From Sporosarcina sp. FSL K6-3457 (lineage in GTDB: Bacteria; Bacillota; Bacilli; Bacillales_A; Planococcaceae), in assembly GCF_038007285.1 (NCBI RefSeq), contig NZ_JBBOWX010000001.1, positions 2,249,501 through 2,313,500 of the forward strand: a stretch of DNA of 64,000 bases, read 5' to 3'. A program made the translations under genes and the position numbers. The notes below the pieces were generated by a model that made no database searches, was not told where the DNA came from, and worked only from the letters and a program-made list of their open reading frames with translations. Shown here one piece after another: positions 31,796 to 40,305 of the stretch. How positions within the stretch are numbered: the first letter of the stretch is position 1; every line of letters starts with the position of its first letter.

Positions 31796-32548
31796 TCATA
31801 TAGAATTTATTCGGTCACTAATCATGTTCAGTGATCTTCTCGCTTCGCCTCTGATGATTTGTTCGCTATCATTTTGTTCAATGTCCTCAAGTGAATGGAT
31901 TACATTGCTGTCATCGAAACTCTCGAATGATCTAACCAACTTCCAACGAATCACATCATCATAAGCATAATTTTTCAAACAGAGCATAAGCGCGTCACTT
32001 ATTTGACTATCGGTATGTAGATTGTTGTAGAAACAGATGAATCCTATAGCATCAATGACTTCTCTTATTACAGGTAATTGATTTGTTTGAAGTACATTCA
32101 ATAAAATAGGTAAAATATCTGGATTCATATGCGCCAACGTTCTGGTAATAATATCTCTCGGCAATGGATAACTGTTTTTATTGAAAGCCTTTGTAGGTAA
32201 TGCCTGATGCTGATTGTTTCCTATTCGTCCTAAATAATTGACCATTAGTTTGGCAGCTTGAACACCGCCTTTTGCTAACGCATCACATAGTTCAATCTTT
32301 GTATACAGCTTTTTTTCTTGTACAAGCCTCTGTAGAAACAGTTGAATCAATTCATCATCTACATCACATTTTTCAGATAGTAGCTTTACGGCAATCGTGC
32401 GTTGATAAGCTTCTTTTGACTGAATCATTTCTAGCCACTCAGACTTTGTATGATTCATATGACTTTCTACATCTTCAATTGTTATATAGCCACGACTTTT
32501 TAATTGATCCACTGAACTTTTCATCTCGGGCTCCTTCGTTCCAGTCAT
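31796..32548 (-). CDS. HEAT-repeat-like protein
   Basis: A 250-aa all-helical soluble protein with repeated ~35-residue helical pairs (for example YQRTIAVKLLSEKCDVDD, LCDALAKGGVQAAKLMVNYL, VIREVIDAIGFICFY), the HEAT/armadillo style used for protein-protein contacts or as a PBS-lyase-like fold. No catalytic motif is seen. Two starts are plausible: ATG 32548 with GGAGG, or ATG 32524 with AAGGAG. It overlaps no neighbour; a GNAT gene lies 24 bases upstream in the same direction. Confidence 0.65.
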   Translation of the reverse strand: MTGTKEPEMKSSVDQLKSRGYITIEDVESHMNHTKSEWLEMIQSKEAYQRTIAVKLLSEKCDVDDELIQLFLQRLVQEKKLYTKIELCDALAKGGVQAAKLMVNYLGRIGNNQHQALPTKAFNKNSYPLPRDIITRTLAHMNPDILPILLNVLQTNQLPVIREVIDAIGFICFYNNLHTDSQISDALMLCLKNYAYDDVIRWKLVRSFESFDDSNVIHSLEDIEQNDSEQIIRGEARRSLNMISDRINSI

Positions 32549-32572
32549 GTGACTGCCTCCACGTATTTAGTA

Positions 32573-33010
32573 TTACACACTAAAAAAGTAAAAGTAATTC
32601 GTTTCTTTGGCAAATCCAATTTTCTCATACAGCCTCTGTGCTGTTATATTGTCTTTCCCTGTTTCAAGCAGTACCCCCTTTGCACCCACCTCTACTGCAA
32701 AAGTAATCGCTCTCCGTATCAATGCCTCACCAAAGCCTTTACCACGACCAGATTCTTTCACATACAAATCGTTTAACACCCATGTCCGTTTCATACTGAC
32801 GGATGAAAACGATGGATAGAGTTGAACAAAGCCGATTGCCTCGTTGTTATCCAAAGCCAAAAAGACAATAGATTCCTCATTGCTTAATCTATCATTCAGG
32901 AAAGTCCTTGCGCCATCCAAATCAGATGGTTGCTGATAAAATTGACGATACAGGTCAAAAAGTTCGGTTAACGCATCCAGGTCATTTATTGTTGCTTGTA
33001 CAATAGTCAT
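32573..33010 (-). CDS. GNAT N-acetyltransferase
   Basis: A 145-aa single-domain GNAT. Motif A is VLNDLYVKESGRGKGFGEAL (about 75-94, RGKGFG CoA loop), motif B is AQRLYEKIGFAKE. A strong AGGAGG ribosome site lies eight bases before ATG. Substrate unknown. It is first in a run of same-strand GNAT genes (33.0 and 33.6 kb). Confidence 0.88.
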   Translation of the reverse strand: MTIVQATINDLDALTELFDLYRQFYQQPSDLDGARTFLNDRLSNEESIVFLALDNNEAIGFVQLYPSFSSVSMKRTWVLNDLYVKESGRGKGFGEALIRRAITFAVEVGAKGVLLETGKDNITAQRLYEKIGFAKETNYFYFFSV

Positions 33011-33040
33011 ATGAAAAACCTCCTACATTCATCAATTCAA

Positions 33041-33595
33041 TCATTGGTTCTGTTTCCTTTGCCAATCCTCTGCCAACATACCATAAACAACATGGTTCAC
33101 GTAATGATCATACAACCATTCAGCCTGGCGAATACATCCTTCCTCTGTGAAACCTAGTCTTTCTGGAATCGCTCTACTCTTTTTATTCTCTACGGCCGCT
33201 CGGATTTCCACGCGATTTAAGCCGAGTTCAATAATCGCATGATTGACAAAGGCTTTAACCGATTTGGTCATTAACCCCGAACCTTCAAAGCCCTTCCCTA
33301 ACCAATAGCCTATACTGGTCGATTTGTTGCTCCAATCAATTTTATGAAACCCGATGACTCCCGCAAGTTTTCCTTCATACCAAATACCTGCTTGAAAGCC
33401 ATTGTTATCACCAAATTGTTTCATAGTCGAAGTTATAAATGCTGCTGTGTCTGCTGAGGTCTTCGTATAATCAATGAAAGGTAGCCACTCTTTTAAGTGT
33501 TCTCGTGATTGATCTGTTAACATAAATAATGACTCCGTATCTTGCAGTGTTAGCATTTTCAATTCTGTCTTGTCATCAATTTTATAAGTAAACAT
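33041..33595 (-). CDS. RimJ/RimL-like GNAT N-acetyltransferase
   Basis: A 184-aa Acetyltransf_3 protein: DTESLFMLTDQSREHLKEWL at the N-terminus, IGYWLGKGFEGSGLMTKSVK as the CoA-binding region, and NRVEIRAAVENKKSRAIPERL. This group acetylates N-termini of ribosomal proteins or small amines (YdaF-like). ATG 33595 is favoured by GGGGGAG upstream; the frame could extend to a TTG five codons earlier. Confidence 0.88.
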   Translation of the reverse strand: MFTYKIDDKTELKMLTLQDTESLFMLTDQSREHLKEWLPFIDYTKTSADTAAFITSTMKQFGDNNGFQAGIWYEGKLAGVIGFHKIDWSNKSTSIGYWLGKGFEGSGLMTKSVKAFVNHAIIELGLNRVEIRAAVENKKSRAIPERLGFTEEGCIRQAEWLYDHYVNHVVYGMLAEDWQRKQNQ

Positions 33596-33616
33596 ACAGA
33601 TCTCCCCCAACTATTA

Positions 33617-34426
33617 TTATTGTTGTACCCAAATCGCTTTCGTATAAGCAATTTTCATTCCTGCTCTCTCCATATTGTTTTGACTAACTGACCCAAATTC
33701 GGCTTGCCCGACAATTAATCTGCTGTGTAGCCTTGTTGCATGCTGGATGCGTTGATGAATCAAAGCCTGTTGAACCCCTTTACTTCGTAGATGTGGAACA
33801 GTAGCTGCCGCCGCAAGCGTAGCCATTCCATCTTTTACGAACAACACACCAATTCCGGCAGGTTCATCGTCCAAACTGGCAAGGTAAAAAGTCCAGTGGT
33901 CATTGCCGTGTAGGATTACATTATTTTGAGCAATCCCACTTTGTAAAAATGTAGGCATTTGAAAACCTTTTGCATAAATTTCCGCAAATAAATCAAATTC
34001 ATGACTCTCCAGGCGGCGAATAGTGATTCTTTCATCAACTGTTACGGCGCTTTGTATGAGCGAGCCATACAGAGACGTATGAAAATCAGAATGATAAAAT
34101 CCAGCCTGCTGAAGATGTGCCAACAAATCTGGTGAGGCATGTGCAGGTGTCAACTCAAATCGTACACGTATCTCTTTCTCGGTATAAAACTCGATAAGTT
34201 GATCCATAAACTGCTCATCCCCATCTGTTAACCCTTTCACTGTATTAAAGGAGGGACCAGGTATGTTTTTTACAGAGAATGCGGTGGCATTGCCAAACTG
34301 TTGGATGTCAACGCCCATTGGATTCCCTTCAATGGCTTGCATAGCCATTAGCCGTGAATGTAAGGCGTCTATTTCTGATAGCTCAATGGTTTGGGCTAGC
34401 TCTTTCGTTACAATCAAGCTCATCAT
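33617..34426 (-). CDS. GNAT-family acetyltransferase (two-lobed)
   Basis: A 269-aa protein. Its C-terminal GNAT domain has GIGVLFVKDGMATLAAAATV, LRSKGVQQALIHQRIQ (motif A) and SQNNMERAGM. The N-terminal ~125 residues resemble a degenerate second GNAT lobe (FNTVKGLTDGDEQFMDQLIE). Start is ATG 34426 with AAGGA seven bases upstream. It lies 22 bases before the next GNAT gene downstream, so the two may be co-transcribed. Confidence 0.82.
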   Translation of the reverse strand: MMSLIVTKELAQTIELSEIDALHSRLMAMQAIEGNPMGVDIQQFGNATAFSVKNIPGPSFNTVKGLTDGDEQFMDQLIEFYTEKEIRVRFELTPAHASPDLLAHLQQAGFYHSDFHTSLYGSLIQSAVTVDERITIRRLESHEFDLFAEIYAKGFQMPTFLQSGIAQNNVILHGNDHWTFYLASLDDEPAGIGVLFVKDGMATLAAAATVPHLRSKGVQQALIHQRIQHATRLHSRLIVGQAEFGSVSQNNMERAGMKIAYTKAIWVQQ

Positions 34427-34692
34427 GATCACGTCCTTGCACAATTTGATGTTTCTTATTCATGTAATGTAAATAGTTAGAATTTTAGTAGTATACTATG
34501 AATAGATAAACTATACAAGGAGATTTTTCCATTCGCTTTTGAACTACTTCATAACTAGATGGAACAACGACTTGCATTCCCTATTTTCCAATTGTATAAT
34601 CAAACTGTATTTTATTCGGAAGGGACTGAACTATGCGCAGATATCAATATCTTTAACCCAACTACAAAAACACAATGGAGGGAAAAGTATTG

Positions 34693-35220
34693 ATGACAGA
34701 GTTACACACAAAAAGGTTATACTTACGTAAAATGAAAGTGTCGGATACGTCTAGTTTGTTTCGCATTTGGTCTGACCCCGACGTTACTAAATTTATGAAT
34801 ATCAGTAGTTTTGCAAATGAAAACCAAGCAAAAGAGATGATTGAATTATTAGATGGACTTGCACAAGCTAACGAGGCTATACGCTTTAGCATAGTTGAAC
34901 TAGAATCGACTGAAATTATCGGTTCTTGTGGGTATAATTCCTTAGATTTCGAACATGCAAAAGCTGAAATAGGCTATGATATTGCTCAAGCATTTTGGGG
35001 TAAGGGATATGCTACAGAAGCTATTAATTCTTTAGTAAAGCATGCATTCACGACGTTAGCATTAAACAGAATCGAAGCAAAAGTACATCCTGAAAACGTG
35101 AATTCAATCAAAGTTTTACAGAAGTTAAACTTTACATTTGAGGGGACATTAAGACAGACTGAAAGAGTCAATGGACAATTTCATGACCTCAATATCTATT
35201 CAAAATTAAGAACAGATTGA
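34693..35220 (+). CDS. RimJ/RimL-like GNAT N-acetyltransferase
   Basis: A 175-aa Acetyltransf_3 protein: LHTKRLYLRKMKVSDTSSLF, then IGYDIAQAFWGKGYATEAIN (motif A) and LNRIEAKVHPENVNSIKVLQ. ATG 34693 is chosen for GGAGGG nine bases upstream. It is AT-richer than the three minus-strand GNAT genes next to it and belongs to a separate unit. Confidence 0.88.
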   Translation: MTELHTKRLYLRKMKVSDTSSLFRIWSDPDVTKFMNISSFANENQAKEMIELLDGLAQANEAIRFSIVELESTEIIGSCGYNSLDFEHAKAEIGYDIAQAFWGKGYATEAINSLVKHAFTTLALNRIEAKVHPENVNSIKVLQKLNFTFEGTLRQTERVNGQFHDLNIYSKLRTD

Positions 35221-35351
35221 TTTCACTGGCTTATACTTATTAAAAGTATAAGTCAGTTTCTCTGTTTCTTTTTTGGATATTTCAATGGGATTATGAAGAA
35301 GAACCCCTTACATGATGTGATATAATGAGGTTAGAATATTTTAAGAAGGCT

Positions 35352-35631
35352 ATGAAATTGAGTGAGCAAAACTTTGAATTAATTTTGACTGAGTTACAAA
35401 AGTGTAACAATGATTGAGACAGAGTAGCTCCGTCAAGGTGAGCATATTCAACAACTTCTTCAAGTTGCTAGGGCAACCAATCTGAACTTAGAAAAACTCG
35501 AACAGGATACAATAAAACGTTTTGGCCGAGTAGACCGCACACTACGTTTCGTTGAGACTGACCTTGATTTAATCTTCCGAAAATCTACTAAACAAGAACG
35601 AGATATTAATCGCTTAAGACATGTTGAATAA
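35352..35631 (+). pseudogene. Broken gene for a small coiled-coil protein
   Basis: The ATG at 35352 opens MKLSEQNFELILTELQKCN and stops after 21 codons. A shifted frame then continues RQGEHIQQLLQVAR and FGRVDRTLRFVETDLDLIFR to the stop at 35631. Together they resemble one ~90-aa heptad-rich protein of the kind common in Bacillales accessory regions. A frameshift and in-frame stops inactivate it. Confidence 0.6.
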
Positions 35632-35647
35632 TCGTATATAAAATAAT

Positions 35648-35698
35648 AATATCCACCGTGAATCCTTCAATGACAAGAATTCATGGTGGATATTTTTT
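35648..35698 (+). terminator. Terminator after the coiled-coil pseudogene
   Basis: AATATCCACCGTGAAT / ATTCATGGTGGATATT (one G-T pair) followed by six T. Confidence 0.88.
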
Positions 35699-35892
35699 AT
35701 TTTACGGGTTTTGTATCTGTACATTTGGCTTTTCACGGAATATATGAAAAAGGCCTTATCTATTAAATCTCCCCATAACAACGGTATTATAATATTGGCC
35801 ATCTGAAAGGATTTTGTCATTTTCCAATAGACACGAGCTCCATTCTGTCAAGATTAATCTTACCATTTCTCCCGCTAACAGCAAAACCAAAA

Positions 35893-35929
35893 AATCTCTA
35901 TTTCCCTGTCATCTAGGAAATAGAGATTC
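35893..35929 (-). terminator. Terminator of the YhfH-like gene
   Basis: Perfect 13-bp stem AATCTCTATTTCC / GGAAATAGAGATT, ten-base loop, six T on the minus strand. Confidence 0.88.
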
Positions 35930-35932
35930 TAC

Positions 35933-36052
35933 TCAATGCTCATGCTTGCCAATGCAACGCTCACATTCATACAGTACTGATTCATGCTTTTCGATAATTT
36001 TGTTACCACACTCTATACAATGTTTTTCCGTTAATATCTTCATCTGTTCCAT
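35933..36052 (-). CDS. YhfH-like zinc-ribbon peptide
   Basis: A 39-aa peptide with two CxxC knuckles (HCIECGNKI and ECERCIGK) spaced for a single zinc ribbon, matching the YhfH pattern of Bacillus (CxxCGxxIxExxES ... CxxC). GGAGGTG lies six bases before ATG and a strong terminator follows directly. Function unknown. YhfH assignment is from pattern only. Confidence 0.65.
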   Translation of the reverse strand: MEQMKILTEKHCIECGNKIIEKHESVLYECERCIGKHEH

Positions 36053-36226
36053 GCTACTCACCTCCATTTTTTAAATTGTTTCAACATCCCTGTATTGAAA
36101 CAATAATACTTATTGATAAGTACTATATAACAGATTATTGTGACTGTCCTTAATTTCTGATAAAACACCTTAATTTGAGGATGAATCAAGCTATAGGTTG
36201 ATGAATTTTCAGAATTACACACAACC

Positions 36227-36269
36227 AAAAGATCGAATGAGGTAACTACATACCCCATTCGATCTTTTA
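36227..36269 (-). terminator. Terminator of the HTH/RHH regulator gene
   Basis: AAAAGATCGAATG / CATTCGATCTTTT, just after the stop. The 226-base gap upstream (36053-36278) shows nothing else. Confidence 0.85.
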
Positions 36270-36278
36270 GTCGTTAGC

Positions 36279-37250
36279 CTATTCTCCTTCCATCTTCTCT
36301 CGCACCGCGAGCTCGACATATTCACTCATCGACAGATTGTTTGCTTTCGCAATTCCCTGCAATTCATCCAACAAATTGTTCGGTAAGTCAAATGTTGTCC
36401 TCCTGTAGCCACTAATCAGCGTCCACTGTCCTTCTTCCATCACGACATCACCTAAGACAAGTAATTTCTCAATCATACTTTCTGTAAAAGTTTCTGGAAC
36501 GGGTATGCCCAATACCACGACCCCACTTTTGATCGATAAATCGATATGCCCTTCTTGCTCACGGATACGAATGTTTTCAATTCCCCATACCTGGTACACA
36601 AAATCGAGGAAATCAAAGGATTCCTCTAAATCCTTTGGCAATGAGAAATCAGTATAGCCCCTTACACTGTGATTCGGCTGATGAATCGGGTACACCGCCT
36701 CATACTGAAAGACGTTCACACCATCCGCAAAAGGAATCCATGTGCGTGATTGCAAATAAAATCCCCACTCCTGGTTATCGTTACGCAACACACGTATATC
36801 CTGACCTTGCTGGGTGCGGAAACACTGATACAGTGCGATATCGAATTTAGCATCATAAAATTCAACACGTGTACCCCGTACAGAGGCAGTTCGCTCGATC
36901 TCCTGCCGAATCCACGCCGCCGTTTCTTTTGGGATAGAATAAATCGTCCGCTCATCTCCAACCGGCAATTCATCCACAGGTAACTCAGTCTCTTGAATCA
37001 AGGTATAAATACGCTGCGTCGTCACGCCTAATTGCTTGGCGAGTTCGGAAGGTCGCAACCCTGTTGGTTGATGTCGTTTTCGTTCTTCTGCTAGTGCATC
37101 TACTTCTTCCTTTTTGTACCTCGCTTCACGTATAAGACGATGCGGATCTTCTATTTTGATAATTTTCTTTTGTTTGGCGTAATGATAGACAGTCGCCTTC
37201 GAAATGCCCAGTATGTCCGCTACTTGTTGTCTGGTATACCATTCATTCAA
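36279..37250 (-). CDS. DNA-binding protein with two MerR/excisionase-type HTHs and a C-terminal RHH
   Basis: A 323-aa protein. HTH 1 is WYTRQQVADILGISKATVYH at the N-terminus; HTH 2 is LRPSELAKQLGVTTQRIYTL (about 65-85). A central beta-rich domain (about 120-270) is unrecognised. The C-terminus, FDLPNNLLDELQGIA and NLSMSEYVELAVREK, is a ribbon-helix-helix. TTG 37250 is preferred because AGGAG lies eight bases upstream; an ATG 21 codons earlier lacks a ribosome site. It is divergent from a tyrosine recombinase gene across ~390 AT-rich bases, so it may control that recombinase or act as its directionality/accessory factor. Confidence 0.7.
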   Translation of the reverse strand: MNEWYTRQQVADILGISKATVYHYAKQKKIIKIEDPHRLIREARYKKEEVDALAEERKRHQPTGLRPSELAKQLGVTTQRIYTLIQETELPVDELPVGDERTIYSIPKETAAWIRQEIERTASVRGTRVEFYDAKFDIALYQCFRTQQGQDIRVLRNDNQEWGFYLQSRTWIPFADGVNVFQYEAVYPIHQPNHSVRGYTDFSLPKDLEESFDFLDFVYQVWGIENIRIREQEGHIDLSIKSGVVVLGIPVPETFTESMIEKLLVLGDVVMEEGQWTLISGYRRTTFDLPNNLLDELQGIAKANNLSMSEYVELAVREKMEGE

Positions 37251-37639
37251 TGCAATCTCTCCTGTATTGTTGATGATCTTTTTATAAATAAAAGATAATA
37301 TGGACTTTTTCATCTTATTTTACCTATGTAAATAATTGAAGCGCTTCTTTATTCATTTAAATAGTTATAACTTTCTCATTAAGTATAATCTAATTACAAA
37401 TTAAATTCAAATTGGTTTAGTTACTATAAATCAAATAGCTATAGGTATACATATTTGAATACAAAACTATTTTATTTGACTTAAACTAAACATAAACAAA
37501 TGGATACTTTTTTTATGTTTTATTAAAACTATGGTAAACTGGATGAGTAAGAAAAAATTGAATGTATCTCTATAATTTAGAATTGTATTAAAACAGACTA
37601 ACTTATAAAATTTAAGATTTATAAAAAGGTGGGTTCACT

Positions 37640-38788
37640 TTGACATTTTCACTTGTAGAAAACAAGCAATTCCAAATAATCGATATAAAAAATGAATTAA
37701 GAAATATTTCTACACTTCCTGTTCTCCAAAACTGCTTGGATGAGGCGGAGAAAAATGGCCAGCCGGCTTTTCATGATTTTACCGATTCTGATATGATGAA
37801 ATGGTTTCTTTACGAACGTCGCCATTTAAATCAAGAAAATAATCGTACAGAAAGGACGGTACGGGAGTATGAGCGCGAGTTGCTATTGTTCATTGAACAG
37901 CTTTTCACGTATAGTGCAGAAATTGACGTAGATATGACCTATATAATAGAAGGCTCTCTGTTTAAATCACTCCAATCGCGTCATTTACGAAGGTATCAGG
38001 AGTGGTTAGCGACCCATAGTCCGCATGTAATTCGCAATGGCCCGTACTCCCCGGCTACACTTGAACGAAAAACAACGATACTGAAAGCATTTTTTTCATT
38101 TCTACATAAGGTGGGCTATATTCGGCAACCGATTCACGAAGGGCTACGAATTGCGTCGGTTCGAAAAGACGACCGGCCGAATCGCGATTTAGGCCCAGCG
38201 GATATTGTGACACTGCTGAATACATTTCGAGATATACAGCAACCTATTATGTTTACGATTATTCATGTTCTCACAACAACCGGCATTCGGAATGAAGAGT
38301 TTTGTACGTTAGAGGTAAAGGATTTGAAGGTAGATGCTATTCAGGGAGGCTACTATTTAGATGTGCTAGGGAAAGGCAATAAGAGGCGGCATGTGCCGTT
38401 GAAAGAAAAAGTCGTTCATAGCATTCGGAGTTTCCGTCAAGCACGGGGATTGTTGCCCATTGAACAAGCACAGCTGGAAGACCCTCTGTTTACAACGAAT
38501 ACAGGTCGCGCCTATTCCCCTTCCTATTTGTCGCAATACGTGAAAAAGGAAATTACTAGTCTAGAACAACTGAAGTTATCCGATCAAACGATGACGATCA
38601 CACCTCACGTTTTTCGACATGCATTTGCGATTATTTCCAAGCTCAACGGCGTAGATATATATGACATTATGCGCTCTCTCGGGCATGAGAAGATTGAAAC
38701 AACGATGATTTACTTGGAGAAAGTATTCGAAAAGGAGCGTCATGCCATTCATTCGTGGAAATCAGAAGGCTTCGGGGAGTATATTTAG
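37640..38788 (+). CDS. Tyrosine recombinase (Xer/integrase type), stand-alone
   Basis: A 382-aa phage-integrase-family recombinase. The N-terminal SAM-like DNA-binding domain spans about 50-165; the catalytic domain has TTGIRNEEF (Arg I), GKGNKRRHV (Lys), HVFRHAF (His-x-x-Arg), LGHEKIETT (His) and IYLE (Tyr). All catalytic residues are present. Start is TTG behind AGGTGG. No prophage, ICE or cassette genes lie beside it. Its partner appears to be the divergent HTH/RHH protein; a 19-bp inverted repeat directly after the stop could be a binding site. Confidence 0.9.
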   Translation: MTFSLVENKQFQIIDIKNELRNISTLPVLQNCLDEAEKNGQPAFHDFTDSDMMKWFLYERRHLNQENNRTERTVREYERELLLFIEQLFTYSAEIDVDMTYIIEGSLFKSLQSRHLRRYQEWLATHSPHVIRNGPYSPATLERKTTILKAFFSFLHKVGYIRQPIHEGLRIASVRKDDRPNRDLGPADIVTLLNTFRDIQQPIMFTIIHVLTTTGIRNEEFCTLEVKDLKVDAIQGGYYLDVLGKGNKRRHVPLKEKVVHSIRSFRQARGLLPIEQAQLEDPLFTTNTGRAYSPSYLSQYVKKEITSLEQLKLSDQTMTITPHVFRHAFAIISKLNGVDIYDIMRSLGHEKIETTMIYLEKVFEKERHAIHSWKSEGFGEYI

Positions 38789-38797
38789 GAATGAAAA

Positions 38798-38845
38798 GGG
38801 TAGCGCCTATGTCATTATTCGAATGACATAGGTGCTACCCTGTTG
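38798..38845. terminator. 19-bp inverted repeat after the recombinase: terminator or recombination site
   Basis: Arms GGGTAGCGCCTATGTCATT and AATGACATAGGTGCTACCC with a five-base spacer and one mismatch. On the minus strand it is followed by TTTT, so it can terminate the gene converging from 38853; on the plus strand there is no T run. Confidence 0.65.
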
Positions 38846-38852
38846 TGACTCA

Positions 38853-39338
38853 CTAGTCTTGTCGAGTATCAAGCTTCTGCAAAATCGCAAGAACTTTAGA
38901 ATTGGTTTGATATCCGACTAAGTTTCCATACTTGAAATTACTTGATGCTCTTGCACCAAATTCGGCAATCCAATCTCTTTGGCCGATACCGTTAGCTGCT
39001 GTTTCATACATATTAAAATTGGCCGGAACACCTGGTGCATTTCGTTTTAAATAGTTAGTCGCACGCTCATAATCAAATGTTATAAGAGCATGTTCTTTTA
39101 AAGATATTTCTCCTGCTTCATATAATGTATTGGATATTGCAACAATCTCATCGAACGTCGCATTCCGAACATCATATTTACCAGAAAGCTCTTCATAAAC
39201 AGTAGAAGAATCTTTTTGTGTAGTCGCTACTGTTTTGGGCACATTAAATACTTGTTCTCCAGTGGCAGCTGTTTTCACAGCAGTACTTTTTGCGTATAAA
39301 GCTGTTGTTTGATAAGGTTCGACTGCATTGATGGTCAT
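38853..39338 (-). CDS. Unrecognised 161-aa protein
   Basis: A soluble protein without signal peptide, starting MTINAVEPYQTTALYAKS with a Thr/Ala-rich disordered N-terminus (about 1-45), a helical middle (NATFDEIVAISNTLYEAGEI) and an aromatic-rich C-terminus. Disordered N-terminal leaders of this kind occur in flagellar-exported proteins, but there is no other support. It follows another unknown gene by 18 bases on the same strand, so they form an operon of two. Confidence 0.6.
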   Translation of the reverse strand: MTINAVEPYQTTALYAKSTAVKTAATGEQVFNVPKTVATTQKDSSTVYEELSGKYDVRNATFDEIVAISNTLYEAGEISLKEHALITFDYERATNYLKRNAPGVPANFNMYETAANGIGQRDWIAEFGARASSNFKYGNLVGYQTNSKVLAILQKLDTRQD

Positions 39339-39356
39339 ATGACGATTCCTCCCATA

Positions 39357-39746
39357 TTAGATACCTGTTTTATATTTTGTAATCCCGCTTTCTTTGTCCC
39401 ACGCCGCTGTCGGCTTTTTCTCTTGTAGTAAAGAATCAGATGACTTTTCGAGCTGTTTCATCAGCATATCATGAGCAATGTCAATTAAATCGCCTGTTTC
39501 ATTCGACTGCATTCCTTCTTGTGCCTCGGTTTGTTTCGTTTCCATAATCAGGATTTTATCACCATTGGCTTTCACAACATATTTACGTATGTATCCCCCT
39601 TCATTTCTAACTTCAAATCTAGGTTTATTGTTCTTTAGCTCATCCTCATCCAACATTAAGTGGGCGAGATTTTGCTCTTTTGTTTCTTCATTTTTTAGTG
39701 TTTTGACATAGCCCATTGTAACAGGGTTCGTAGATTGAATTCTCAT
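39357..39746 (-). CDS. Unrecognised 129-aa protein
   Basis: A charged, soluble protein. The N-terminus MRIQSTNPVTMGYVKTL is short and polar, and a central segment (FEVRNEGGYIRKYVVKANGD) is predicted beta. GGAGG precedes both a GTG (39749) and the adjoining ATG. It is the first gene of a two-gene operon with the 161-aa protein. I recognise no family. Confidence 0.6.
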   Translation of the reverse strand: MRIQSTNPVTMGYVKTLKNEETKEQNLAHLMLDEDELKNNKPRFEVRNEGGYIRKYVVKANGDKILIMETKQTEAQEGMQSNETGDLIDIAHDMLMKQLEKSSDSLLQEKKPTAAWDKESGITKYKTGI

Positions 39747-39868
39747 CACGATTACCTCCGTCTATTTATTAAAATTTCCAATTAATTCTTCTATCGGTTA
39801 TTACATAATATTTTGAAGTTATGCCCATAAAATTGTGAATGCAATGATCCAAATAAAAGTGAATTTAG

Positions 39869-40048
39869 TTGTCAACGTTGTGTTTCAAACGTATAATGAA
39901 TATATAGTTTGATTAGAATAAAAAAGATCGTTTTGATGCGCTAACATCAAAACGATCAATGTAATAGTTGGTTCCCATCATGGGGTCAGCGTCACAAGAT
40001 GAAATAATCCACCTGGGTCGCGAAACTCAAGGGTGGATTATTTCTTTT
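39869..40048 (+). ncRNA. Type I antitoxin RNA, locus A, with promoter
   Basis: Promoter TTGTCA-17-TATAAT (39869-39897). The RNA would start near 39904, with a perfect 13-bp hairpin (GATCGTTTTGATG / CATCAAAACGATC) and end at AAATAATCCACC / GGTGGATTATTT plus TTTT near 40045. It is convergent with and overlaps the 3' end of the toxin gene, as in the TxpA/RatA type. Confidence 0.72.
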
Positions 40049-40133
40049 GCGACATATCATACGCCAATGCAATCACAGTAACGATTAGTGAAGAAAAACT
40101 AATCATGATCACAAGCACCTCGAATGTAGTCAC
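40038..40133 (-). CDS. Holin-like type I toxin, locus A
   Basis: A 31-aa peptide starting GTG: TTFEVLVIMISFSSLIVTVI then ALAYDMSQKK. One membrane span with a lysine-rich tail is typical of the putative holin-like toxin family (Fst/TxpA/BsrG type), which depolarises the membrane. GGGGGTG lies seven bases upstream. The last codons lie inside the antitoxin terminator region, giving antisense overlap. Confidence 0.75.
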   Translation of the reverse strand: MTTFEVLVIMISFSSLIVTVIALAYDMSQKK

Positions 40134-40194
40134 TTTGCAGCACCCCCTTCTGTCAGGAAATAGTCCATGACCGAAACAAGTAACAGGATGCTGA

Positions 40195-40234
40195 CCACCC
40201 TTGAAAAACCTATTCTATTACATGTTTAATTATA
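40195..40234 (-). promoter_or_regulatory. Toxin promoter and leader motif, locus A
   Basis: Minus-strand -10 TATAAT (40234-40229), preceded by GAACGTATGTATGG, which also occurs at locus D. The leader then carries TCAAGGGTGG, complementary to CCACCCTTGA in the same transcript's 3' region. Confidence 0.6.
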
Positions 40235-40305
40235 CCATACATACGTTCTTCAGATAAGGAGAAATAATGACTTCACAATCTACTGTGCAACGCTTCACCC
40301 CTGTG

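Noticed and set aside
34445-34692. Possible small gene between divergent GNAT genes
   Set aside because: Only short frames without ribosome sites are found; treated as intergenic DNA.
38798-39960. CRISPR-like repeats
   Set aside because: Repeated hairpins here are terminators and toxin-locus parts; no regularly spaced direct repeats with unique spacers occur anywhere in the window.
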